Shown: positions 7,011 to 16,683, counted from the stretch's first letter. The stretch is 64,000 nucleotides of DNA from Cytobacillus oceanisediminis (GCF_003182355.1 NZ_QGTW01000001.1:372001-436000); one strand, 5' to 3'. Translations and numbers: made by a program. Notes: generated by a model from the letters alone, not told the origin.

Positions 7011-8000
7011 TCAAAACGTAAATTCCTCTCCTCTCCCCTCACTAATCGCTTTTTTATAAACTGCAGATGCAACCATGGTATCGAGATAGCCGATACCAAC
7101 CGACTTGTAGAGGGTAATTTCGCTTGGTTTCCCTCGCCCGTTTTTCTCTCCACAAATGATTTCACCGATTTCACCATAAATGGAATCCGTACTCCATAAG
7201 CCCTCTTTGTGTGGAACAAGGAGATCTCCTGCTTCATGCAAGGCCCCTTCCAACGTATCGACCACAATTTTATTGCTCCGTATAAGTGTTTGGACGTCAA
7301 CCTCCTGCATATGCGGCTGATAGGAGCCAATTGCATTTATGTGAGTCCCTTCTTTTAGAAAAGAACCATCAAATAGTGGCGTTGAACTTTTAGTACTGCA
7401 AATCACAATGTCTGCTTTGCTCACAGCGATATTGGCATCCGCTTGAATAGAAATAGTTCCTTTCCATTCCGGATATGCAGAATGGAGCTCTTCTTTGAAT
7501 ACTGCAGCCCTCTCTATTGTCCGGTTATATAATAGGATATGTTCCAAATCGGCAACAGCCATTACTGCTTGTATTTGTCCGATGGCTTGCGCACCACAGC
7601 CCAAAACAGTACAAGCTTTGGAATCTTTCCGTGCTAAATATTTAGTGGCTACACCGCTGGAAGCACCTGTTCTTAGAACGGTTAAGTAGCTGGCATCCAT
7701 TACAGCAACATGTTCCCCTGTCTTCGCATCCGTAAGTAAAATCACACCTTGGAGAACTGATCTGCCTTCGTTAGCATTGTGTGGAAAAATACTTACAACT
7801 TTAATAGCTGTATAGTTTTCCGGCTCGATATATGATGGCATATATAACGTTTCCGCATTGAATTTTTCATGTGGAACGGACATCCTAATGGGTGTCTGCG
7901 TTTTATCCGCATGACCATACCCAAACGCTTTCTCAACGTCTGCTATACATTCTTTCATTGAATATAGTTCTTTAATGGTTTCCCTATTTAACATCAGCAA
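7011..8000 (-). CDS. Ornithine cyclodeaminase / alanine dehydrogenase family protein
   Basis: NAD(P)-dependent enzyme of the OCD/mu-crystallin family, which includes ornithine cyclodeaminase, alanine dehydrogenase and ketimine reductases. Seen: the nucleotide-binding GCGAQAIGQIQAV at about residue 140, the substrate Arg region (TPIRMSVPH), and a conserved GDLLVPHKEG near residue 265. About 330 aa is typical. TTG 8000 has GGAG 9 nt upstream; the family-like alternative start is ATG 7994 (MLNRETIKEL). It is downstream of a D-amino-acid-dehydrogenase-like gene on the same strand, so reduction or recycling of an imino acid made by that oxidase is plausible. Confidence 0.82.
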   Translation of the reverse strand: MLMLNRETIKELYSMKECIADVEKAFGYGHADKTQTPIRMSVPHEKFNAETLYMPSYIEPENYTAIKVVSIFPHNANEGRSVLQGVILLTDAKTGEHVAVMDASYLTVLRTGASSGVATKYLARKDSKACTVLGCGAQAIGQIQAVMAVADLEHILLYNRTIERAAVFKEELHSAYPEWKGTISIQADANIAVSKADIVICSTKSSTPLFDGSFLKEGTHINAIGSYQPHMQEVDVQTLIRSNKIVVDTLEGALHEAGDLLVPHKEGLWSTDSIYGEIGEIICGEKNGRGKPSEITLYKSVGIGYLDTMVASAVYKKAISEGRGEEFTF

Positions 8001-8137
8001 TGATTCCCACTCCAATACACACTTAGGATTTTGAGTAAATGCAATCTGTGTTTTAGCAGAAGTTTCTATATCAATCGTTCCGATTGGTGACCTATTATAT
8101 GAATCTAAATCTTAATAAATATTTTTATATCCAATTC

Positions 8138-9418
8138 CTATACTGTAACTTTACGCTCCTTATTACTTGAACGCTGTGTTGTAAATCGGTCTGGTGCAAA
8201 AGGTGATAGATCGATAGTTGACTTACCGCTTGTAATTAAATCAGACATTGCACTGCCTGTTGAAAGAGCCATTGAAATTCCGCTCATAGCATGGCCGGAT
8301 GCAATGAATAAATTCGCAAATGGAGGTACGATCCCCAGAACCGGCAAACCATCCGGCGTCATTGGTCTCATACCGCACCAAGCCTTCTCTTTTCCATGAA
8401 TCGGAGACCTTAAATACTGGGAGGCAGAGCTTCTTAAACTGTCTATTCTTCTATGGTCAAGATCGGAATTTAACCCCGACAATTCCATTGTGCCTCCAAT
8501 TCTGACAGAATGATTAAACGGACTGATGGTGACCATTGAATCTCCTAAGTATAGAGGCTGCTGAAACTGAATAGAAGGCGAAGAAATCGTAAGGCTGTAG
8601 CCTTTTCCTGCAGTCATCGGAACTTGGATTCCTGCTTTATTTAATAACTGGCCGGCCAATGCACCAGTGGTTACAAGAAAGTGGTCCCCTTCAATTGTTT
8701 TCTCTCCTATTTTTGCAGCTGTAATCTTTTCACCTTCACAAATGAAACCCGTTACTTCCGCTTGGGACCTCAGCTCTACCCCATTAGCAACAAGCCATTC
8801 TGTTAGATTGCTGGTTAACGATTCAGGGCGGACATGACGTTCAGCAGGGAGATATATTCCTCCTGCGACAGAATCAGAAAGTGCTGGTTCCATTTCTATA
8901 ACTTCTTTTTTTGTTTTTGCAGCCGGTGCCGGTAACCCAAACTCTTCAACAATGCGGTAGGTATCCAACTTTTCTTCTATGTAGCTTTTTTTTAAAAATA
9001 CAAAAAGCAGGCCTTTACGATGCATCTCAAATTCCAGTCCGTTCTCTTGTTGAAGCTCATCGAATAATCTTAGCGTATTTCTGCTTAATTCCAATCCTGC
9101 TCTAAATCCATTTTGGTAGGCGTCTTCACTGCAGTACTTCCAAAACCGTAATAACCAAGGGGACAATGCCGGTATAACTGAAGGTTTAATATAAAGAGGG
9201 CTATCTCGTTTTAACATCCACTTAAGACTTGTTTTCACTAAACCAGGTGCTGGGACCGGATCGGATAAACTCGGACAAACCCACCCCATATTCCCGCTGG
9301 AACATTCAGCGCCAGGCTCCCCTTTGTCAATCAACACAATATCTAAGCCCTTTTTTCTAAGAAAATACGCACTAGCAAGGCCAATGATTCCACCGCCAAT
9401 AATGATTGTTTTCGTCAT
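8138..9418 (-). CDS. FAD-dependent D-amino acid dehydrogenase-like oxidoreductase (DadA type)
   Basis: DAO-fold flavoenzyme, 426 aa, similar in layout to DadA (D-amino acid to 2-oxo acid plus ammonia). Seen: N-terminal GGGIIGLASAYFLRKKG Rossmann motif, the ECSSGNMGWVCPSLSDP segment typical of DadA, and the C-terminal GMRPMTPDGLPVLG and ASGHAMSGISMALSTG motifs. ATG 9418 follows GGTGGAGAGG; longer frames to 9499 lack this support. It is divergent from an NSS amino-acid transporter and followed by an OCD-family gene, suggesting uptake and oxidation of one substrate class. The substrate itself is unknown. Confidence 0.85.
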   Translation of the reverse strand: MTKTIIIGGGIIGLASAYFLRKKGLDIVLIDKGEPGAECSSGNMGWVCPSLSDPVPAPGLVKTSLKWMLKRDSPLYIKPSVIPALSPWLLRFWKYCSEDAYQNGFRAGLELSRNTLRLFDELQQENGLEFEMHRKGLLFVFLKKSYIEEKLDTYRIVEEFGLPAPAAKTKKEVIEMEPALSDSVAGGIYLPAERHVRPESLTSNLTEWLVANGVELRSQAEVTGFICEGEKITAAKIGEKTIEGDHFLVTTGALAGQLLNKAGIQVPMTAGKGYSLTISSPSIQFQQPLYLGDSMVTISPFNHSVRIGGTMELSGLNSDLDHRRIDSLRSSASQYLRSPIHGKEKAWCGMRPMTPDGLPVLGIVPPFANLFIASGHAMSGISMALSTGSAMSDLITSGKSTIDLSPFAPDRFTTQRSSNKERKVTV

Positions 9419-9910
9419 TTCCTCTCCACCTTCTAAGGTAATTGAATAAACAGTTTCTCTTTGAATATATGCTCCTGTCCGGGGCTCCTTCTTGAGCAAG
9501 CAACCTAATTTTAAACGAGTATATATTAAAAATATTCAGAAATAAAGGTGTAAATTAAATGATAATGCCACGTTTTTGAAAAAGATTTTTGTGGATTTTC
9601 ACAATTAGGCTCTCGTACGCTTGACATATAGTTCTTAAAAATCATTTGATTAATAGGGTAAAAATACTATAAACTCGCTTCGTTCAAACAAAATTTTCGT
9701 GAAAAATATACATAGATTAAGTGATTCGGAAAGATTATATTTAAAATACAGAATTTTTAAAAAATACCGAATAGTTATCAGCGATCGCTTTTAAAGGAGG
9801 GTGGATTCTTTTGTGTTCAATGTTCGGTATATTTCATCAGCACGAACTCTAGCTAAGCAGATAAGATCTTACGCTTTGAAGAGGCTTGATAACAAAGGGG
9901 GTTGGTTTTT
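9419..9910. promoter_or_regulatory. Divergent AT-rich control region (DadA-like / NSS transporter)
   Basis: About 490 nt without a gene. It holds AATATTCAGAAATAAA at 9531-9546, a motif that recurs before other catabolic genes (15642, 29361), and two further AT-rich segments near 9744 and 9770. I see no riboswitch-like or T-box-like structure. Promoters for both genes are expected here. Confidence 0.4.
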
Positions 9911-11428
9911 TTGAAGGATAACCAAGTAATTTGGGGATCAAGAATTGGCTTTATATTAGCTGCAATGGGTATGGCTGTCGGAACTGGTAATATCTGGCGT
10001 TTCCCGCGGATGGTTGCTGAACATGGCGGCGGCTCTTTCTTGATTGGCTGGGCATTCTTTTTGTTTCTTTGGTCATTGCCGCTTATTATGGTTGAAGTGT
10101 TTATTGGAAGAAAAACCAGGATGGGAACAATGGGCTCTTTTGGGGAGTTTATCGGCAAAAAATTTGCCTGGTTCGGTCCAATTATCACCATTGTTTTAGC
10201 AGGAATTACTTTTTACTATTCTGTTGTAGTAGGTTGGACTTTTAAATATTTCATCTTGGCTTTACAAGGAACTTTCACAGAAAAAATTGATTCAGCTGCA
10301 CAGTGGGAGAATTTCGTTGGTCATTCTGCTGAACCTGTCATCTTTCATTTTATTGCCGCCGTACTCTGTGGTGTTGTTGTATTTATTGGGGTTACAAAGG
10401 GTATTGAAAGAATGTCAAAACTTTTCCTTCCACTTTTATTCCTCTTGCTAATCTTTACTGCTTTCCGTTCCGTTACCTTACCAGGTGCAATGGAAGGGCT
10501 TTCTTATATGTTTACACCACAGTGGGAATATTTAGGGAAAGCTTCAACTTGGCTTCAGGCATTGTCACAGTCTGCCTGGTCGGTTGGCGCTGGATGGGGG
10601 TTGTATGCAACCTATGCCATTTACACAAAGAAACGTGATGATATTGCTCAAAATTCATTAACTGCTGGACTTGGTAATAACTCTGTAGAATTGCTTGCTG
10701 GTTTAACGATTATTCCGGCTATCTTTGCTCTGGCACCTTCACAAGAATATATTACTCAGGCAACAAGTTCAGGGAATACTGGTTTAACCTTTATCTATAT
10801 GGTAGAACTGCTTAACGTCATGCCGCAGACTTATATCTTTGGAATTGCATTTTTTGGGGCTTTGGCATTTGCGGCCTTTACCTCATTAGTGGCAATGGTC
10901 GAATTAATTACAAGAAACCTATCAGATTATGGAATTCGCAGAAACAAAGCAATCGTGCTAACCGTTGCTTTAATATTTATTGGCGGTATCCCTTCAGCAC
11001 TAAATATGAAGATATTCAATAATCAGGATTGGGTCTGGGGAGTAGGCTTACTGCTTTCTTGTTTCTTGTATTCATACGCTGCGATTAAGTACGGTGTGGA
11101 AAAGATGCGTGACGAAATAAATGAAGTCAGCTTCATTAAAGTGAACAAGTGGTGGGTTTATTCCATTAAATATTTTATCCCTGCCTTATTTGTAATCGTG
11201 ACTGGATGGTGGCTATACCAAGGTGTGACATGGTATCCGGACACTTGGTGGAAGCCATTCGAAGAATTCAATGTCGGAACGATCGTGCTTCAACTTGGAG
11301 CAGCTTTCCTGCTTGCATTTGGACTGCTCCGCTTTAACAGCAAATTAAGAAGCTCTGTGAAGGAAGAAGGTCTAAGCGATCGAGAATCTTCAATGCCTTC
11401 AAACACAGACATCAAGGAGGAATTGTAA
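9911..11428 (+). CDS. Sodium-dependent NSS-family amino acid transporter
   Basis: Neurotransmitter:sodium symporter (LeuT/MhsT fold), about 12 membrane segments over 505 aa. Seen: the TM1 signature GMAVGTGNIWRFPRM, GWGLYATYAIYTKKR near residue 230, and the TM8-type AFAAFTSLVAMVEL. TTG 9911 is chosen (MKDNQVIWGSRIGF) because the GGGGG site lies 9 nt upstream. The stop overlaps the start of a MetS-type small subunit (TAATG), which is typical of methionine/alanine NSS carriers such as MetP. Likely substrate: a neutral amino acid or D-isomer (inference). Confidence 0.9.
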   Translation: MKDNQVIWGSRIGFILAAMGMAVGTGNIWRFPRMVAEHGGGSFLIGWAFFLFLWSLPLIMVEVFIGRKTRMGTMGSFGEFIGKKFAWFGPIITIVLAGITFYYSVVVGWTFKYFILALQGTFTEKIDSAAQWENFVGHSAEPVIFHFIAAVLCGVVVFIGVTKGIERMSKLFLPLLFLLLIFTAFRSVTLPGAMEGLSYMFTPQWEYLGKASTWLQALSQSAWSVGAGWGLYATYAIYTKKRDDIAQNSLTAGLGNNSVELLAGLTIIPAIFALAPSQEYITQATSSGNTGLTFIYMVELLNVMPQTYIFGIAFFGALAFAAFTSLVAMVELITRNLSDYGIRRNKAIVLTVALIFIGGIPSALNMKIFNNQDWVWGVGLLLSCFLYSYAAIKYGVEKMRDEINEVSFIKVNKWWVYSIKYFIPALFVIVTGWWLYQGVTWYPDTWWKPFEEFNVGTIVLQLGAAFLLAFGLLRFNSKLRSSVKEEGLSDRESSMPSNTDIKEEL

Positions 11429-11535
11429 TGACTGCTTCAGCAATTTTTATGATGGCCGTAACCTTAGGCTTATTCTGGGGCGGCTTTTCCTACATGGTAT
11501 ATAGGACCTTAACGACAGATTACGACGACAAATAA
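11428..11535 (+). CDS. metS: MetS family NSS transporter small subunit (35 aa)
   Basis: One-helix protein MTASAIFMMAVTLGLFWGGF then SYMVYRTLTTDYDDK. This matches the MetS small-subunit pattern: short N-terminus, one membrane helix with W-G-G, and an acidic tail. Its ATG overlaps the stop of the NSS gene, with AAGGAGG 9 nt upstream. In Corynebacterium MetS is needed for methionine/alanine uptake by MetP. It is too small to be called by most gene finders. Confidence 0.88.
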   Translation: MTASAIFMMAVTLGLFWGGFSYMVYRTLTTDYDDK

Positions 11536-11549
11536 AATAGATAAAATTA

Positions 11550-11599
11550 GAAGGGGCAGGTCCTATTCAGTTTCTGGATGGAACCCGCCCCTTCTTTTA
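11550..11599. terminator. Rho-independent terminator (NSS operon / amine oxidase)
   Basis: GAAGGGGCaGG / CCcGCCCCTTC stem with TTTT after it. It lies between two convergent genes and probably serves the metS side. Confidence 0.8.
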
Positions 11600-11600
11600 T

Positions 11601-12923
11601 TTATTCTGCATTAACATATTCTTTATTTAGCAAATAATTATGCACTTTGCGGCTAACGGATATCCCGTTTTCAATTGCACCGTCAATGAAGCCCGCCCAG
11701 CCGTTTGCATAGGTGGTTCCTGCTAAAAATACGGAGTTTTCAGGGGTACTCCATTCCTCATGATAGGTGGTTAACTGCCCCGGCTTTAGCATCGGCCAGG
11801 TTTCTCTTGAATATTCGTCATTTACCCAGTCATGGCCTGTGCTTTCAATGACTTGTATGTCGGGAATCCAGCATTTCAAAGCCTCTTCTACAGCTGCCCT
11901 GTCATTAGGATTTAATTTTTCAGCACTTGGTCCAAAACCAACCAGGATACTATCGCCATTAACATAACGATCTAAATGCACAGAATTCAAGGGGTAGCTG
12001 CCAGGTGCTAAGGCATCAAACGGCTCCAATTCCCCTTTCACTTTAGCCCAAACTTTCACTCCTTTTGAAGTTTGCCCCCGTTTAGAAGATTCCCGCTTGG
12101 CTGCAGAAAGCGGAGGTTCGAAATGAATGTTATTAAGAGTTGTCAATGGCACGGTTACCATTACCGCCTTTGCCGTAAAATATTCACCTTCTGCTGTAAA
12201 AACTTTTGCAGCCCCCTCTTCATGCTCAATCCGTCCCACAATGGCCGAAAGCTTAATGTCTGCACCGCTGTCCTCAGCAATAGCTTCTATTAATTTTCTG
12301 GTCCCCTGTTTTAATCGGTAGCTCGAAACCATCGCACTATGGGTATCCCACTTTCCTTGTGAGAAAGCCCACCAGCGAAAGATTTGGGTTACGGCCCCTT
12401 CAGCTGGATCACCGCAATAATCCGATGCAATCCAGCCATGTAAAATGTCATATTCCTCTTTTGTTAAAGCGAAATCGTGCAAAAATTGTTCTGCGGAAAC
12501 GTTGTCCAAATCGCGAAAACTTTGGGTTTTCAACGGTTCAAACGGTATGGGCATATGTTTATTGCTTTCTCTCATCAATCTTTCAACCGTATTTCTCAGT
12601 TTCTCTTTAAATTCCGCTGCTGGGGCAGAATATGGTTTTCCATCAACAATCCAATAAACCGTTTCTGTTTTTGGTCCGGAAGCAAGCTCAAGGCCATATC
12701 GGGTAATTTCCGTCCACACATGCGGCTGATGCCAATGGACATAGGTTCCTCCCATTTCAAGATCTGTATCTAAACGGTGATCCACCCAGGTGCGGCCTCC
12801 AATCCGGTCACGAGCCTCCAAAACTAATACTTTATTACCTAAAAGCCTTAATTCCCTCGCAGCAGTCAATCCTGAAAAACCCGCTCCCACAATAATTACA
12901 TCATAATTCTGGGTATTTGCCAT
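11601..12923 (-). CDS. Flavin monoamine oxidase family protein
   Basis: FAD-dependent amine oxidase (MAO/polyamine oxidase family), 440 aa, oxidising a primary or secondary amine to imine/aldehyde with H2O2. Seen: N-terminal VIIVGAGFSGLTAARELRL and RDRIGGRTW, and C-terminal FLAGTTYANGWAGFIDGAIENG, the usual FAD-contact region. The bacterial type resembles putrescine or tyramine oxidase. An AAAGGAG site precedes the ATG. It follows the amino-acid permease gene on the same strand, 67 nt behind it, with a possible hairpin between them. Confidence 0.85.
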   Translation of the reverse strand: MANTQNYDVIIVGAGFSGLTAARELRLLGNKVLVLEARDRIGGRTWVDHRLDTDLEMGGTYVHWHQPHVWTEITRYGLELASGPKTETVYWIVDGKPYSAPAAEFKEKLRNTVERLMRESNKHMPIPFEPLKTQSFRDLDNVSAEQFLHDFALTKEEYDILHGWIASDYCGDPAEGAVTQIFRWWAFSQGKWDTHSAMVSSYRLKQGTRKLIEAIAEDSGADIKLSAIVGRIEHEEGAAKVFTAEGEYFTAKAVMVTVPLTTLNNIHFEPPLSAAKRESSKRGQTSKGVKVWAKVKGELEPFDALAPGSYPLNSVHLDRYVNGDSILVGFGPSAEKLNPNDRAAVEEALKCWIPDIQVIESTGHDWVNDEYSRETWPMLKPGQLTTYHEEWSTPENSVFLAGTTYANGWAGFIDGAIENGISVSRKVHNYLLNKEYVNAE

Positions 12924-12951
12924 TGTAAGTCTCCTTTCTTTTCAAGAAATA

Positions 12952-12981
12952 AACTGCAGCACCCTTATAGGAACTGCAGTT
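12952..12981 (-). terminator. Possible weak terminator between permease and amine oxidase
   Basis: AACTGCAG / CTGCAGTT inverted repeat with only a short T-rich tail on the minus strand. It may act as an attenuator or be a chance palindrome. Confidence 0.35.
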
Positions 12982-12990
12982 CTGGCTATT

Positions 12991-14409
12991 TTATATTTCA
13001 TCCCCTACAGCTGGATTTGTACCACTCTCTGTGTTAATAGGCAGTGTGATGTTTTTGCGTGTATACATAAAGTAATAATACAAATAGCATAAACCTATGA
13101 AACCAAAGCCCCAATACAGCGAAGACCGCTGCGTCGGATCAAAAGCCATAACTGCGAATATAAGCAGGCACATAGCAATACATAAAATCGGGATAAAAGG
13201 ATATAGTGGAACCTTGTATTTTAAATCCTCCACTTTCCCGCCATTTTTTATATATTGTCTGCGGAATCCGATTTGAGCTGCAGCAATTGCTAACCATGTA
13301 AGTGTTCCGCCAATTCCGCTTACCGCCAGCAGTACTACAAATAGTGTATCTGCTGCTATATAACTGGTTAATAGAGATAACAAGGCAAATCCGAGTGTCA
13401 CTAAAAGGGCATAAGCAGGTACGCCACGTTTGTTCAGCTTTCCAAAGATTTTTGGAGCCATTCCCGTCTCAGAAAGTGAATACATAATCCGTGTACAGGC
13501 GTATAGCCCAGTGTTGCCAACCGAGAGGATTGCCGTCAAAATAACAAAGTTCATTATATCGGCTGCATATGGAATACCTACCATATCAAAAACAGTTACA
13601 AACGGACTTTCCAGAACTCCCGCTTCCTTCCAAGGAACAATCGCTGATAAGACAAAGATAGCTAAAACGTAAAATAACAGGATTCGGAAAACGATGGTGC
13701 GAATCGCTTTTGGGATATTCTTTTCCGGTTCTTCCGTTTCTCCTGCGGCTACACCCATAATTTCGGATCCTTGAAACGCGTAGATGACGGACATCATCGA
13801 TATGAAAACACCAACGATCCCAGCGGGAAAAATACCGTCACCAAAGAAATTGGATACATAAGGAGCAGGTGTGTTGTCCATCGATATAACTCCAAAAATG
13901 GCTGCTAACCCGATAATAATGAAAAGGATGACAGTAAGAACTTTAATTCCTGCAAACCAATACTCCGTTTCAGCAAAAGCTTTCGTAGTGAGTGAATTAA
14001 TCGAAAACAGAAGAACTATGAAGATTGCACACCAAATCCATGTTTGAACATCGGGAAACCACCTCTTCATTAGCAAACCTGCTGCAACAAACTCAAGCCC
14101 AACATACATGGCCCAGCTTAGCCAATAGACCCACCCGATTACAAAACCGGTGGCGGGGCCAATAAACTTGGTGGCATGAGCCTGGAAGGATCCCGAAACA
14201 GGCATAACAACGGATAATTCCCCTAAACAAACCATTGCTAAATACATGAGCAAGCCGCCAACAAGATAAGCCAGAATTGCTCCTGCTGGCCCAGCCTCTC
14301 CGATTGCATAACCCGATCCAACAAATAGCCCTGTCCCAATAATTCCGCCTAGGGACATCATAAATAAATGACGACTCTTCATTTGCCTTTTTAATTTTGT
14401 TTGACTCAT
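12991..14409 (-). CDS. Amino acid permease (APC superfamily)
   Basis: A 472-aa APC-family permease with about 12 membrane segments and the conserved N-terminal SRHLFMMSLGGIIGTGLFVG. It looks like the GabP/LysP/ProY branch, carrying amino acids with H+. The substrate cannot be assigned. A near-ideal CcpA site lies 42 nt upstream of the ATG, so it should be carbon-repressed. It is followed by a monoamine oxidase, and preceded on the same strand by the Rieske oxygenase, so import of an amine-bearing substrate for oxidation is a plausible role. Confidence 0.9.
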   Translation of the reverse strand: MSQTKLKRQMKSRHLFMMSLGGIIGTGLFVGSGYAIGEAGPAGAILAYLVGGLLMYLAMVCLGELSVVMPVSGSFQAHATKFIGPATGFVIGWVYWLSWAMYVGLEFVAAGLLMKRWFPDVQTWIWCAIFIVLLFSINSLTTKAFAETEYWFAGIKVLTVILFIIIGLAAIFGVISMDNTPAPYVSNFFGDGIFPAGIVGVFISMMSVIYAFQGSEIMGVAAGETEEPEKNIPKAIRTIVFRILLFYVLAIFVLSAIVPWKEAGVLESPFVTVFDMVGIPYAADIMNFVILTAILSVGNTGLYACTRIMYSLSETGMAPKIFGKLNKRGVPAYALLVTLGFALLSLLTSYIAADTLFVVLLAVSGIGGTLTWLAIAAAQIGFRRQYIKNGGKVEDLKYKVPLYPFIPILCIAMCLLIFAVMAFDPTQRSSLYWGFGFIGLCYLYYYFMYTRKNITLPINTESGTNPAVGDEI

Positions 14410-14450
14410 CGATTTTCACCCTGCCTTCAGTTTATAATTAAACAGATATT

Positions 14451-14464
14451 AGTAAGCGCTTACA
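14451..14464. promoter_or_regulatory. CcpA cre site
   Basis: AGTAAGCGCTTACA reads TGTAAGCGCTTACT on the minus strand, matching the cre consensus TGWNANCGNTNWCA with its one weak point at the last base. It lies between the Rieske gene and the permease, just upstream of the permease start. Confidence 0.8.
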
Positions 14465-14471
14465 CTCCGGC

Positions 14472-15563
14472 TTAATCGATGGCTGTAAAAGTTCCCTGAG
14501 GCAGCGGAAGCACTTTTTCAAGATCCCGCTGAATAAGTAAATGAAAATGATGAACGAGATTTTCTGTCATTGAGAATCTTCCTTGTGAATAAGCCCCTGT
14601 CTCAATCCCCTTTTGAACCATTTCACAAATATCGAGGTCCTCTTTTCTAACAAGCTCATCCATCGCCATAAGCTCTTGTTCTTCTTCCGTAATCTCCCCG
14701 GTCAGGAAAAACGTTGTATAAACATATTTCGTGGTCTTATGGTCAATTGGTATTGATTGGTGAATAGAAAGATTGGCTGGCCCTGGATCGAATGAAAACC
14801 ATGTGTTTGGATAAAGCCAATAATATCTTCCTCCTTGTCCAAGTCCGAAGTTCATTTTCTTTCCCTTCAAAGGAGTCCCTTGATAAGAATAGTAATCGTA
14901 CATGGACATCTCGTACTGCTTCATATCAAGCTTCGAAACGAGTGTTTTATGTACGATTGAACAATGATCGCACTCAAGATAATTATCAATTCCTATCTTC
15001 CAATTTGATTTGCAAATTGTTTCTTTAACACGAACTTTTTTTAAGCTGCTGAGGTCATATTTCGAAACATGCTGGAAAAGATCAGGATACTGTGTCTTCA
15101 TCGAAACAGCGTCCGGATCAAGATTTACAAAAATGAAGGAATGAATGATTTCCAGTTTAATTGTTTTTAAGCAGAAATCCTGGTAGTCGAAATGGTCACA
15201 TCCATTCATATTGGGCGCTCTTAGCAGTGAACCATCTGTACGGTAAGTCCAGGCATGGTAAGGACAGGTAAAGACCGATTTATTGCCCTCTCCCTCTGCA
15301 AGCTTTGATGCCCGATGAGAACAGACATTATAAAACGCCCTAATATCTTCGTCCTGTCCGCGGCTGATGATGATTGGACGATCAGCCACTTCCGTTGTAA
15401 AATAGTCGCCTGGGTTGCTTACTTGGCTTAAATGCCCGACATATTGCCATGTCCTGCGAAAAATCTCTCTCTTCTCCGCTTCAAGAACTTTTGGATCGGT
15501 ATAAAGCCAAGCCGGTAAAGTATGGGCTTCACTTAACGTATTGCTGACTCTCACTTCCTTCAA
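14472..15563 (-). CDS. Rieske non-heme iron oxygenase, alpha subunit
   Basis: Terminal oxygenase with a [2Fe-2S] Rieske domain (CSHRASKLAEGEG..., then CPYHAW) and a mononuclear-iron site NYLECDHCSIVHKT (two His) with a downstream Asp (EDLDICEM). 363 aa. The aromatic-ring dioxygenase family includes betaine/carnitine/stachydrine demethylases such as GbcA, CntA and Stc2, and the amino-acid context favours that branch over aromatics (inference). TTG 15563 is chosen: AGAAGGAGG lies 9 nt upstream, whereas ATG 15593 has no site. No ferredoxin-reductase partner is adjacent. Confidence 0.85.
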   Translation of the reverse strand: MKEVRVSNTLSEAHTLPAWLYTDPKVLEAEKREIFRRTWQYVGHLSQVSNPGDYFTTEVADRPIIISRGQDEDIRAFYNVCSHRASKLAEGEGNKSVFTCPYHAWTYRTDGSLLRAPNMNGCDHFDYQDFCLKTIKLEIIHSFIFVNLDPDAVSMKTQYPDLFQHVSKYDLSSLKKVRVKETICKSNWKIGIDNYLECDHCSIVHKTLVSKLDMKQYEMSMYDYYSYQGTPLKGKKMNFGLGQGGRYYWLYPNTWFSFDPGPANLSIHQSIPIDHKTTKYVYTTFFLTGEITEEEQELMAMDELVRKEDLDICEMVQKGIETGAYSQGRFSMTENLVHHFHLLIQRDLEKVLPLPQGTFTAID

Positions 15564-15777
15564 AGATTTTCCCCTCCTTCTCTTCCATTCCACATACCAA
15601 ACATTATGATCAAAGTGTTAATAAAGTAATTTTAAATTAAAAATATTCTGAATTATATGTTTAAATTAAACAAAAACATGTAATCTATAAAATTAATTTT
15701 TAGTTTTTTTATCTAAAAAACTGCAGGCTTAACAAAGCATGCAGTTCTTTTTACTCAATATTTTAATGATAGATTGG
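15564..15777. promoter_or_regulatory. AT-rich promoter region with terminator of the ABC operon
   Basis: A hairpin at 15719-15746 (AACTGCA / TGCAGTT, T-run on the minus strand) ends the ABC operon to the right. Upstream of the Rieske start lie AATATTCTGAATT at 15642-15654 and direct repeats TTTAAATTAA at 15631 and 15660. Confidence 0.55.
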
Positions 15778-16530
15778 TTAATCATTTACTTGCATTAAAA
15801 ACCTTTTGGTTCGTTCTTCCTTGGGGCTATTAAAGATTACCTCAGAGGTCCCTTCTTCTATAATCACTCCACTATCCATAAAGATGACCCGATCAGCAAC
15901 CTCTTTTGCAAATTTCATTTCGTGTGTTACTACCACCATTGTCATGCCTTCCTGTGCTAAATCCTTCATAACCTGTAGAACCTCTCTGACAAGTTCTGGA
16001 TCTAATGCTGAAGTGGGCTCATCGTAAAGCATGACTGCAGGGTTCATGGACAGTGCACGTGCTATCGCAACTCTCTGCTGCTGTCCTCCTGATAATTGGG
16101 ATGGGTAATGGTGACAGCGTTCTCCGAGTCCTACCTTTTCAAGGAGAGAGTGAGCGAATTCTTTCGCCCTTTCCTTCTCCATCCCCTGCACGACAATTGG
16201 CCCTTCCATCACATTCTCTATTGCTGTTTTATGGGGAAACAAGTTAAATTGTTGAAAAACAAACCCCGTTCTTTTTCGCAGCTCTCTTATTTCATTTTTG
16301 CGAATTCGATTCGATTTTCCTCCGGCAACTATTTTTTGAGACCCGATTTTAATGGTTCCTTCTGTTGGTTCCTCTAAAAATGTTAAGCAGCGGAGGAGTG
16401 TTGACTTCCCGGAACCGCTGGGTCCCATTAATACCACTACTTCACTTTTATTAACAGAAAGGTTTATTCCGTGAAGTACCTCTATCTCCCCAAACCTCTT
16501 TTTAAGGTTTTGCAATTGTATGATACTCAT
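15778..16530 (-). CDS. Polar amino acid ABC transporter ATP-binding protein
   Basis: 250-aa GlnQ/TcyN-type ATPase. Walker A is GPSGSGKST, the Q-loop [12 protein letters not shown], signature LSGGQQQR, Walker [13 protein letters not shown], and the H-loop VVVTHEM. It powers the importer with the permease at 16684 and the binding protein at 18654. A run of nine G residues forms its ribosome site (16535-16543 on the plus strand). The 153-nt gap to the permease is long for this operon and holds nothing else recognisable. Confidence 0.93.
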   Translation of the reverse strand: MSIIQLQNLKKRFGEIEVLHGINLSVNKSEVVVLMGPSGSGKSTLLRCLTFLEEPTEGTIKIGSQKIVAGGKSNRIRKNEIRELRKRTGFVFQQFNLFPHKTAIENVMEGPIVVQGMEKERAKEFAHSLLEKVGLGERCHHYPSQLSGGQQQRVAIARALSMNPAVMLYDEPTSALDPELVREVLQVMKDLAQEGMTMVVVTHEMKFAKEVADRVIFMDSGVIIEEGTSEVIFNSPKEERTKRFLMQVND

Positions 16531-16683
16531 GATTCCCCCCCCCGATCACTGAGATTTGCTGTAAATGCTAGAACAAATTTTGTGGAGTATCTTTTTATCA
16601 ATAGATGAGATAGACCCTGCTATCTCAGGACTGCTGCCTGCGGTGAAAAACTTAATGTCTCTAACTGATCATAGACATGCTTT

